From assembly GCA_027484125.1 (NCBI GenBank), contig JAIXUI010000133.1:1-32692 (forward strand): a DNA stretch of 32,692 bases, given 5' to 3'. Positions 26,706 through 32,692 of this stretch are shown here, piece by piece (positions within the stretch are counted from its first letter, which is position 1; each line of letters starts with the position of its first letter). The position numbers and the translations under genes were made by a program. The DNA comes from Bacteroidota bacterium (GTDB lineage Bacteria > Bacteroidota > Bacteroidia > UBA7662 > JAIXUI01). The notes beneath the pieces were generated by a model. That model was not told the DNA's origin. It did no database searches and worked only from the letters and a program-made list of their open reading frames with translations.

Positions 26706-27689
26706 TTACTTGGAGACGTACATCACCTCTTTTACAGCGCGAACAATTTTATCGACACTTGGCAAGTAAGCTTGAACCAAAGGCAGTGCGTAAGGCATTG
26801 GAACATCGGTGCCGTTTACTCTCAAAACCGGAGCATCAAGATAATCAAAGGCATCTTTTTGAACACGGAATGCGATTTCTGATGAAATGCTTGCGAACGG
26901 CCAAGATTCATCGATGACTACAAGGCGGTTGGTTTTCTTGACAGAATCGATGATAGTTTTGGTATCGAGTGGTCTGATAGTACGCAAATCAATCACTTCA
27001 GCAGAGATTCCCTCCTTTTCAAGCGCTTCTGCAGCAGCAAGGGTAACCTTCATCATTTTGTTGTATGAAACTAAGGTTACATGATTTCCTTGACGTTTTA
27101 CATCAGCTAGACCAATTGGTATAAGGTATTCACCATCAGGAACAAGGCCTTTATCGCCATACATCTGCTCTGATTCCATGAAAATAACCGGGTCATCATC
27201 TCGGATCGAAGCTTTCAGAAGACCTTTTGCATCAGCAGGATTACTAGGTGATACTACTTTAAGCCCTGGACAGTTGGCATACCAACTTTCAAAAACTTGG
27301 CTATGCTGAGCGGCGAGTGTTCCGGCTGAACCAGAGGGGCCTCGAAAAACCATTGGGATGTTGAACTGACCTGCAGACATGGAATACATCTTAGCAGCTG
27401 AGTTGATCACTTGGTCGATGGCTACTAAGGAGAAGTTGAAAGTCATAAACTCGATAACAGGACGGAGGCCATTCATGGCTGCACCAACTCCAATACCTGC
27501 AAATCCTAACTCTGCAATGGGGGTATCGATTACACGACGGGGGCCAAATTCATCCAACATACCTTGGCTTACTTTATAAGCTCCATTGTACTCGGCAACT
27601 TCTTCGCCCATAAGAAAAACGCGCTCATCACGGCGCATTTCTTCTACAAGAGCTTCCCGCAATGCTTCACGAAACTGAATTTCTCTCAT
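26706..27689 (-). CDS. pdhB: Pyruvate dehydrogenase E1 component, beta subunit
   Basis: Beta half of the thiamine-diphosphate-dependent E1 enzyme that decarboxylates pyruvate and loads the acyl group on lipoyl-E2; cytoplasmic. 327 residues, normal length. Signatures are the ThDP-side motifs [17 protein letters not shown] and [18 protein letters not shown], the [20 protein letters not shown] helix, [15 protein letters not shown], and the C-terminal transketolase part ([34 protein letters not shown]). GPSG/AAQHSQ with MPYA favours pyruvate over branched-chain 2-oxo acids. The alpha subunit and E2 are not adjacent, which is common in Bacteroidota. It lies 68 nt after the SDR gene and 35 nt before the response regulator, so it may share their mRNA. 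Confidence 0.92.
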   Translation of the reverse strand: MREIQFREALREALVEEMRRDERVFLMGEEVAEYNGAYKVSQGMLDEFGPRRVIDTPIAELGFAGIGVGAAMNGLRPVIEFMTFNFSLVAIDQVINSAAKMYSMSAGQFNIPMVFRGPSGSAGTLAAQHSQVFESWYANCPGLKVVSPSNPADAKGLLKASIRDDDPVIFMESEQMYGDKGLVPDGEYLIPIGLADVKRQGNHVTLVSYNKMMKVTLAAAEALEKEGISAEVIDLRTIRPLDTKTIIDSVKKTNRLVVIDESWPFASISSEIAFRVQKDAFDYLDAPVLRVNGTDVPMPYALPLVQAYLPSVDKIVRAVKEVMYVSK

Positions 27690-27757
27690 TTATCGGATTT
27701 TAATTCACAATTATAAAGATTTAGAACGTCGTTTTTAGCTGAAACCGGGCAATTTCG

Positions 27758-28456
27758 TTAACCACGCGGTTTTAAAGGACGTATTTCGATATCAACGGGT
27801 AAATAATTGGCAGAAGTCTTAAGCATCCAATCGAGCATTTCTCCTAAATCTTCTGCCGCCATCATGTTTGAATGCGCGGTGATGGCCTCTACCCTATCAA
27901 AAAAGTTAGTATTCACAGAACCTGGATAAACACAACTAACTTTAATACCAAACTCTCTCAACTCTTTGTAGAGTGCGCTGGAAATACCTGAAACTGCAAA
28001 TTTTGTAGCGCTGTAACCACTTCCCTGTACCACCCCATCTCTACCGGCAATGGATGCGATGTTGATAATATGACCTGCCCCTTGCGCTTTCATCACCGGA
28101 ACTACTTGGCGAATGGCATACATCAAACCATGAACATTCACATCAAACATCTCATGCCATTGTTCAAGCGGCAGTTCTTCAACCCGACCAAACCAGCCCA
28201 AACCGGCATTATTGACCAATCCATACAACCTTCCACCTTCTAATTCGGATACAGTAGCCTCACAAACGGCTTTTACGTCATCGTGATTAGCAATCTGACA
28301 GTTAAAATGTTTAAAATCGGGGTGTTGGTATTCGGGGGCATTTCGGCTCCAGCTGACCACCTTAAACCCGCTTTTTAGTAACGATTTCGCAGTTTCGAGC
28401 CCTATTCCTTTGTTGGCTCCGGTAATGACGATGGTGTCACCTTTTTGTATTGACAT
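27758..28456 (-). CDS. Short-chain dehydrogenase/reductase (classical SDR), substrate unknown
   Basis: NAD(P)-dependent oxidoreductase with a Rossmann fold, 232 residues. Coenzyme motif TGANKGIG is at 12-19, NNAG at 82-85, N107, and the catalytic triad is S135, Y148 and K152 (YSATK). Arg38 after the second strand (SWSRN) suggests NADP(H). PGSVNTNFF follows as in classical SDRs. There is no signal peptide. The substrate cannot be told from sequence; FabG-like or general aldehyde/ketone reduction are options. It is first in the minus-strand run leading to pdhB and the polysaccharide genes and diverges from the small Cys-rich protein gene. No clear promoter was found. Confidence 0.9.
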   Translation of the reverse strand: MSIQKGDTIVITGANKGIGLETAKSLLKSGFKVVSWSRNAPEYQHPDFKHFNCQIANHDDVKAVCEATVSELEGGRLYGLVNNAGLGWFGRVEELPLEQWHEMFDVNVHGLMYAIRQVVPVMKAQGAGHIINIASIAGRDGVVQGSGYSATKFAVSGISSALYKELREFGIKVSCVYPGSVNTNFFDRVEAITAHSNMMAAEDLGEMLDWMLKTSANYLPVDIEIRPLKPRG

Positions 28457-28543
28457 GGTTAAAAGCTTGTTAATTGTGGAAGAATTGGCAAAAAACGCTG
28501 ATTTAGATGCCTTTCAAAAATAAAATGAGACCTTCTTCTTTAT

Positions 28544-28551
28544 TAAATTTG
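28544..28551 (+). promoter_or_regulatory. Perfect -7 box for the small Cys-rich protein gene
   Basis: TAAATTTG matches TAnnTTTG exactly and ends 18 nt before the ATG at 28570. No TTG was found at the expected distance upstream, so this is a half-supported promoter. Confidence 0.55.
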
Positions 28552-28569
28552 TAAGGTAAACCCAACGAT

Positions 28570-28815
28570 ATGAAAAAATCACTTTTTGCTCTTGCACTCG
28601 CAGGATTCCTGTTTGCAGGCATTAACAACGCAAATGCTTGTGACGACAAAAAAGCAGCTTCTGCCAAAGGCGCGAAAAAAGAAAACTGCTCTTCTGACAA
28701 AGCTTCTACTACAGCCGCCAAGAAAGATGGAAAATCAGAAGGTTGTGCTGATTCTAAAGAGGCAAAAAAAGGTGGATGCTGCTCTAAAGACAAAGCTGCT
28801 CCAGCTAAAATCTAA
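28570..28815 (+). CDS. Small exported Cys/Lys/Ala-rich protein
   Basis: 81 residues; function not recognised. A signal peptide (MKKSLFALALAGFLFAG) ends ANA before C24. The 58-residue mature part is nearly all Lys, Ala, Ser, Asp, Gly and Cys, with cysteines at 24, 40, 59, 70 and 71 (the last two adjacent), and appears disordered. C24 at the cleavage site could make this a lipoprotein, since acidic residues (CDDKK) follow as in Bacteroidota surface lipoproteins, but a normal lipobox Leu is missing, so signal peptidase I is equally possible. Metal or thiol binding is a guess from composition. It has its own -7 box and terminator. An overlapping longer frame (28586-28963) lacks protein-like composition and was not chosen. 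Confidence 0.75.
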   Translation: MKKSLFALALAGFLFAGINNANACDDKKAASAKGAKKENCSSDKASTTAAKKDGKSEGCADSKEAKKGGCCSKDKAAPAKI

Positions 28816-28835
28816 GCTAACCCGCCTTTATCTAA

Positions 28836-28861
28836 CAAAAGCCACTAAACAGTGGCTTTTG
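28836..28861 (+). terminator. Terminator after the small Cys-rich protein gene
   Basis: A perfect 11-bp stem (CAAAAGCCACT with AGTGGCTTTTG), loop AAAC. The T-run lies in the stem end and in a later TTTT, so it is somewhat weaker than the other terminators here. Confidence 0.75.
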
Positions 28862-28873
28862 TGCTTTTATACC

Positions 28874-28904
28874 CTGTTATCAAGGACTATTTTGGTTATT
28901 TTTG
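28874..28904 (+). promoter_or_regulatory. Promoter for the M20 peptidase, predicting a leaderless mRNA
   Basis: TATTTTTG at 28897-28904 is a perfect TAnnTTTG; CTG at 28874-28876, 20 nt upstream, is one base off TTG. The box ends 6 nt before the ATG at 28911, so transcription should begin at or within a couple of bases of the start codon. Confidence 0.65.
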
Positions 28905-28910
28905 AATCCT

Positions 28911-30278
28911 ATGAAACATGTCAATGCGTACATCACTGCTCATCAGGAGCGTTTTCTCGATGAGTTATATGCTTTGCTTCGCATCCCTTCGGTAAGTGCC
29001 AATCCTGCTTACCGGGAAGATGTATTCCGATGTGCAGCCTTTGTTGCCGACTCTATGAAGTCTGCCGGGTTGGAACTAGTGGAAATCTGCCCAACTCCAG
29101 GATTTCCCGTTGTTTACGGTGAGAAAATCATTGATCCTGCACTTCCTACCGTTCTCATTTATGGACACTATGATGTGCAACCGGCTGAACCATTCGAACT
29201 TTGGCACTCACCACCGTTTGAACCTACCTTGAAAGACGGTAAGATTTACGCGCGTGGTGCCGCTGACGACAAAGGTCAGTTTTACATGCATGTGAAAGCT
29301 GTGGAGTTTATGATTGCCACCAACTCACTGCCTTGCAATGTGAAAATGATGATTGAAGGTGAAGAAGAGGTAGGCTCCGACAACCTGGGCAACTTCTGCC
29401 GCGAAAACAAAAAGCGCCTCGAAGCTGATGTCATTCTCATTTCTGACACTAGCATGGTGGCTAACGATGTTCCTTCTATCGATGTAGGGCTCCGTGGACT
29501 TTCCTACCTCGAAGTGGAAGTTACCGGACCCAATCGCGATTTACATTCAGGTGTTTATGGCGGAGCTGTAGCTAATCCAATCAACACGCTGTGTAAGATG
29601 ATCGCCTCTCTCACCGACGAGAACAACCATATCACCATACCAGGCTTTTACGATTCAGTAGCTGAAGTAAGCATAGAAGACAGAGAAGCGATGGCTCAGA
29701 TTCCTTTTTCAGAAAGCGAGTACAAAGCTGATTTAGATATTGAAGAAGTTCAGGGAGAGCAAGGATTCACCACCATAGAAAGAACTTCTATCCGTCCTAC
29801 TTTAGATGTAAATGGCATTTGGGGAGGTTACACAGGCGAAGGCTCCAAAACGGTACTTCCTTCAAAAGCTTATGCGAAAATCTCGATGCGCTTGGTGCCC
29901 AATCAAACGTCTGACGAAATCACGGCTAAGTTTAAAGCGCATTTCGAAGCTATTGCCCCAAAGAGTGTGAAAGTAGAGGTGAGGCCGCATCATGGTGGCG
30001 AGCCGGTGGTTACTCCTACCGATTCTGTACCATTTAAAGCAGCTTCGGCTGCAATGGAAACCACCTTTGGTAAAAAGCCCATCCCAACGCGTGGAGGAGG
30101 AAGTATTCCAATCGTTGCGTTGTTTGAAAAAGAGCTCAAGTGTAAAACCGTATTGATGGGCTTTGGGCTTGATTCAGATGCTCTGCACTCACCCAACGAG
30201 CATTATGGGGTGTTCAATTACCTCAAAGGCATTGAAACTATCCCTTGGTTTTTCCATTATTTCAAGGAAATGAACTAA
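28911..30278 (+). CDS. M20 family dipeptidase
   Basis: Cytoplasmic zinc peptidase of the M20 family, closest in appearance to the CNDP/PepV-like dipeptidases. 455 residues from ATG 28911. Metal and catalytic motifs are present: H86 and D88 (GHYDVQP), D119 (AADDKGQ), E152/E153 (GEEEVGS), an Asp after LIS, RDLHSGVYGG in the dimer domain, and the final metal His in DALHSPNEHYG. There is no signal peptide. A TTG nine bases upstream is in frame but belongs to the promoter's -7 box, so ATG is the start. It stands alone, ended by a hairpin at 30303. The preferred peptide cannot be read from sequence. Confidence 0.93.
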   Translation: MKHVNAYITAHQERFLDELYALLRIPSVSANPAYREDVFRCAAFVADSMKSAGLELVEICPTPGFPVVYGEKIIDPALPTVLIYGHYDVQPAEPFELWHSPPFEPTLKDGKIYARGAADDKGQFYMHVKAVEFMIATNSLPCNVKMMIEGEEEVGSDNLGNFCRENKKRLEADVILISDTSMVANDVPSIDVGLRGLSYLEVEVTGPNRDLHSGVYGGAVANPINTLCKMIASLTDENNHITIPGFYDSVAEVSIEDREAMAQIPFSESEYKADLDIEEVQGEQGFTTIERTSIRPTLDVNGIWGGYTGEGSKTVLPSKAYAKISMRLVPNQTSDEITAKFKAHFEAIAPKSVKVEVRPHHGGEPVVTPTDSVPFKAASAAMETTFGKKPIPTRGGGSIPIVALFEKELKCKTVLMGFGLDSDALHSPNEHYGVFNYLKGIETIPWFFHYFKEMN

Positions 30279-30296
30279 CACCCAATAGACCATAAT

Positions 30297-30330
30297 TAAA
30301 AAAGCCGGACATGATTGCCCGGCTTTTTTT
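30297..30330 (+). terminator. Terminator after the M20 peptidase gene
   Basis: Stem AGCCGG (30303-30308) with CCGGCT (30319-30324), extended by an A-run on the left and a T-run on the right, 10-nt loop. The flanking A-run means it could also work on the opposite strand. Confidence 0.8.
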
Positions 30331-30349
30331 ATGGGATACAATTGGCTGT

Positions 30350-30379
30350 AAAAAAAAAGCCGCTGATAATCAGCGGCTT
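30350..30379 (-). terminator. Terminator of the thrS-infC-rpmI-rplT operon
   Basis: A perfect 10-bp stem (AAGCCGCTGA with TCAGCGGCTT) and loop TAA. On the minus strand it is followed by a run of about nine T. It lies 25 nt past the rplT stop. Confidence 0.85.
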
Positions 30380-30403
30380 CGAGGTTTAACTAAAAGAGTA
30401 CGA

Positions 30404-30748
30404 TTAACGTACAGTATTAACGACAGTTTGGAAAGCAGCCGGATGATTCATGGCTAAATCAGCAAGAACCTTACGGTTTAGTTTCACTTGTTTGTCGTTG
30501 ATTTTCCCCATCAATTGAGAATAGGAAAGACCTTCTTGACGAGCACCTGCGTTAATACGGGCGATCCAGAGGGTACGGAAATGGCGTTTTTTGGTTTTAC
30601 GGTCACGATAGGCGTAAACACCTGCCTTTTCAACGGCATTTTTAGCGACCGTGTACACTTTGGAACGTGCTCCCCAATAGCCTTTAGCTAGGCTCATGAT
30701 TTTTTTTCTGCGACGGCGGGAAGCCACGTGGTTGACGGATCTGGGCAT
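30404..30748 (-). CDS. rplT: 50S ribosomal protein bL20
   Basis: Early large-subunit assembly protein binding 23S rRNA. The 114 residues are of usual length. The basic N-terminal tail and long helix ([37 protein letters not shown]), the [18 protein letters not shown] segment and [16 protein letters not shown] are family hallmarks. It is the last gene of the thrS-infC-rpmI-rplT operon, 19 nt after rpmI. In E. coli and Bacillus bL20 represses its own operon; no leader structure can be judged here because the genes are packed closely. Confidence 0.97.
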   Translation of the reverse strand: MPRSVNHVASRRRRKKIMSLAKGYWGARSKVYTVAKNAVEKAGVYAYRDRKTKKRHFRTLWIARINAGARQEGLSYSQLMGKINDKQVKLNRKVLADLAMNHPAAFQTVVNTVR

Positions 30749-30767
30749 CTTCTAAAATTTTAAATGG

Positions 30768-30968
30768 TTATTTTCCGATTGCAAGCAAACGCTTAACGTT
30801 ATCTTCCTGAGTGTGGTGAACCATAGCGGTGTGAACGAGGTTACGCTTGCGCTTGGTTGATTTTTTAGTCAGGATGTGACTGTGGTAAGCGTGTTTACGC
30901 TTGATTTTGCCTGTTCCGGTAAGCGCGAAACGCTTTTTAGCACCGGAATTGGTTTTCATCTTGGGCAT
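30768..30968 (-). CDS. rpmI: 50S ribosomal protein bL35
   Basis: Small basic large-subunit protein, 66 residues. [20 protein letters not shown], then [24 protein letters not shown] and the C-terminal VKRLLAIGK are typical. It sits 10 nt after infC and 19 nt before rplT, the order conserved across bacteria. No Shine-Dalgarno precedes the ATG, so translation may depend on coupling to infC. Confidence 0.97.
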   Translation of the reverse strand: MPKMKTNSGAKKRFALTGTGKIKRKHAYHSHILTKKSTKRKRNLVHTAMVHHTQEDNVKRLLAIGK

Positions 30969-30978
30969 ATCCGTAGAG

Positions 30979-31530
30979 TTACTTGGTTTTCAGTGATTTA
31001 GGAGAGATAAAGATGTGCATGCGTTTACCTTCAAGTTTAGGCATTTGCTCAAGCTTGCCTAATTCCTCGAGTTTTTGAGCAAATTGAAGAAGCAGCAACT
31101 CGCCTCTTTCTTTAAAAACAATTGCTCTACCTCGGAAGTGGACATAAGCTTTTACTTTAGCGCCTTCTTTTAAGAAAGTTTCAGCGTGCTTTAGTTTGAA
31201 GTTAAAGTCGTGCTCATCGGTATTGGGGCCGAAACGAATTTCCTTGACTACAGTTTTAACCGTATTGGCCTTGATTTCCTTTTCCTTCTTACGTTTTTCA
31301 TAAAGGAACTTGGAGAAATCAACGATTCTACATACTGGTGGAAGTGCTCTATCAGTGATAGTGACAAGGTCAAGGCCTTGTTGATCGGCCATTGCCATTG
31401 CTTTTTCAAGAGAATAGACTCCGTTCTCTACATTTTCGCCAACAAGGCGAACTTCTGTAGCGGTAATCTGCTCATTAATAGGCAGTTCGTATTCCGGTTT
31501 GACCACTCGGGCCGGCTGTCTGGGTTTCAA
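30979..31530 (-). CDS. infC: Translation initiation factor IF-3, TTG start
   Basis: Binds the 30S subunit, keeps subunits apart and checks the start codon. About 183 residues. N-domain: [47 protein letters not shown] Lys/Glu-rich linker follows, then the C-domain ([51 protein letters not shown]). No ATG or GTG is suitably placed: the most likely start is TTG at 31530, sharing bases with the thrS TGA (TTGA). An ATT 16 codons upstream is the alternative. A non-ATG start fits self-regulation, as in E. coli infC (AUU), because IF-3 rejects weak start codons. Confidence 0.95.
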   Translation of the reverse strand: MKPRQPARVVKPEYELPINEQITATEVRLVGENVENGVYSLEKAMAMADQQGLDLVTITDRALPPVCRIVDFSKFLYEKRKKEKEIKANTVKTVVKEIRFGPNTDEHDFNFKLKHAETFLKEGAKVKAYVHFRGRAIVFKERGELLLLQFAQKLEELGKLEQMPKLEGKRMHIFISPKSLKTK

Positions 31531-32692
31531 TTTCTGTTTATTTCCCTTTCGATTGAGTCGCGAACATACTGAACAAATTCTGCAATAGCCATACTACCGA
31601 GGTCTCCCTCTCCTTGTTTACGTACTGCAACGGTTCGTTCATTCTGCTCTTTTTCGCCGATTACAAGCATGAGAGGCACTTTTTGAACTTCCGCGTCGCG
31701 GATTTTCCGTCCGATTTTCTCGTCTCGATGGTCAGTGAAGCCGCGAATATCGTGATTTAATAATTCTTTTGAAACTTCATCGGCATAATCCCTGAATTTT
31801 TCGCTGAGTGGAAGGATCGCATATTGTTCGGGAGCCAGCCAAAGTGGGAATTTACCGGCACAATGTTCAATAAGAACTGCGGTAAATCTCTCCAATGAAC
31901 CAAATGGTGCGCGGTGAATCATTACCGGCCGATGTTTTTGGTTATCAGAGCCTGTGTACTCCAATTCGAAACGTTCTGGCAAGTTGTAGTCAACTTGAAT
32001 GGTTCCCAATTGCCATTTTCTTCCCAAGGCATCTTTCACCATGAAGTCAAGTTTCGGGCCATAGAAAGCAGCTTCACCTAACTCAGTGACGGTGTTCAAG
32101 TTTCTTTCAGCGGCCGCTTCAATGATGGCTTGTTCTGCTTTTTCCCAAGCTTCATCGGCTCCGATGTATTTTTCCTTGTTCTCAGGATCTCTCAAGGAAA
32201 TTTGAGCGGTAAATTCAGAGAAGCCGAGTGCATTGAAGACATAAAGCACCAAGTCAATGACTTTAATAAACTCTTCCTTCACTTGGTCTGGTCGGCAGAA
32301 CAAGTGTGCATCGTCCTGAGTAAAGCCGCGTACGCGAGTTAAGCCATGCAATTCTCCACTTTGTTCATACCGATAAACCGTACCGAACTCTGCGAAACGA
32401 AGTGGTAAATCGCGATAAGAACGTGGTCTGCTCTTGTAAATCTCACAGTGATGTGGACAGTTCATCGGCTTGAGGAAGTATTCCTCGTTCACATCAGGAG
32501 TGCGGATAGGCTGAAATGAATCTTTGCCATACTTGGCGTAGTGTCCGGAAGTCACATACAGCTCTTTTGAACCAATGTGGGGCGTTACCACAGGAAGATA
32601 ACCTGCTTTAATCTGAGCTTTCTGCAAAAATGCAATGAGGCGTTCTCGCATTAATGCTCCTTTGGGTAGCCAAAGCGGCAAGCCCATGCCCA
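31527..32692 (-). CDS. thrS: Threonine-tRNA ligase (5' part outside window)
   Basis: Charges tRNA-Thr with threonine. The C-terminal about 388 residues are present; the N-terminal TGS and editing domains (roughly 250-260 residues) lie past the right edge, and the frame is open to the last base. Catalytic-core signatures are motif 1 ([16 protein letters not shown]), the zinc Cys ([10 protein letters not shown]), motif 2 ([20 protein letters not shown]), the zinc His in TQDDAHLFC, and motif 3 with the third zinc ligand ([14 protein letters not shown]). The anticodon-binding domain follows ([29 protein letters not shown]). It is first in the conserved thrS-infC-rpmI-rplT cluster and overlaps infC by 4 nt. 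Confidence 0.97.
   Translation of the reverse strand, partial: GMGLPLWLPKGALMRERLIAFLQKAQIKAGYLPVVTPHIGSKELYVTSGHYAKYGKDSFQPIRTPDVNEEYFLKPMNCPHHCEIYKSRPRSYRDLPLRFAEFGTVYRYEQSGELHGLTRVRGFTQDDAHLFCRPDQVKEEFIKVIDLVLYVFNALGFSEFTAQISLRDPENKEKYIGADEAWEKAEQAIIEAAAERNLNTVTELGEAAFYGPKLDFMVKDALGRKWQLGTIQVDYNLPERFELEYTGSDNQKHRPVMIHRAPFGSLERFTAVLIEHCAGKFPLWLAPEQYAILPLSEKFRDYADEVSKELLNHDIRGFTDHRDEKIGRKIRDAEVQKVPLMLVIGEKEQNERTVAVRKQGEGDLGSMAIAEFVQYVRDSIEREINRN

Noticed and set aside
28902-28904. TTG as start of the M20 peptidase
   Set aside because: It is the last three bases of the -7 promoter box; the ATG at 28911 begins the family-like N-terminus.
28586-28963. Alternative frame across the small Cys-rich gene
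   Set aside because: It runs through a terminator and into the M20 gene and has frameshift-like Lys/Leu composition; the 81-residue frame with a signal peptide is better.
31210-31572. Plus-strand frame opposite infC and thrS
   Set aside because: It is antisense to two certain genes and has no recognisable domain.

Overview
The window looks like chromosomal DNA of a member of the Bacteroidota, probably Flavobacteriales-like; I cannot name a genus. The evidence is two giant secreted proteins ending in the two kinds of type IX secretion (T9SS) sorting domain, promoters of the Bacteroidota form (TTG, about 20 nt, TAnnTTTG), almost no Shine-Dalgarno sequences, and typical gene blocks (rpsF-rpsR-rplI without ssb; thrS-infC-rpmI-rplT). 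There are no tRNA or rRNA genes, insertion sequences, phage genes or CRISPR arrays, and no gene-free stretch longer than 300 bases.

Layout. Bases 1-14500 (+) hold two T9SS cargo genes 10 nt apart. The first is cut by the left edge and has lamin-tail modules repeating every 1167 nt and a type A sorting domain. The second encodes 3331 residues: an N-terminal domain, 15 tandem two-FN3 units and a type B sorting domain. After a terminator and a 289-nt gap with one perfect DnaA-box sequence comes a short DnaE-type polymerase (14790-17738, +). It is followed by rpsF-rpsR-rplI (17799-18892), a small ankyrin protein, a DEAD-box RNA helicase with a DbpA-type RNA-binding domain, and a DUF1801 protein.

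From 28456 down to 22090 (-) lies a run of SDR oxidoreductase, pyruvate dehydrogenase E1 beta, receiver-only response regulator, initiating sugar transferase, half-length TolC-like protein and Wzc-like chain-length protein. The last four are nearly contiguous and look like a surface-polysaccharide initiation and export module under two-component control. Three of its proteins are unusual. The sugar transferase carries a receiver-like domain that has lost its phosphorylation residues. The Wzc-like protein has a decayed kinase domain. The TolC-like protein is about half the usual size. This module is the best candidate here for an under-described system.

The right end holds a small Cys/Lys-rich exported protein (28570-28815, +), an M20 peptidase apparently made from a leaderless or nearly leaderless mRNA (28911-30278, +), two adjacent hairpins terminating converging transcripts, and the minus-strand translation operon thrS (cut by the right edge)-infC-rpmI-rplT. 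There infC appears to start with TTG overlapping the thrS stop codon. All functions are read from sequence motifs by eye; no database or alignment program was used.
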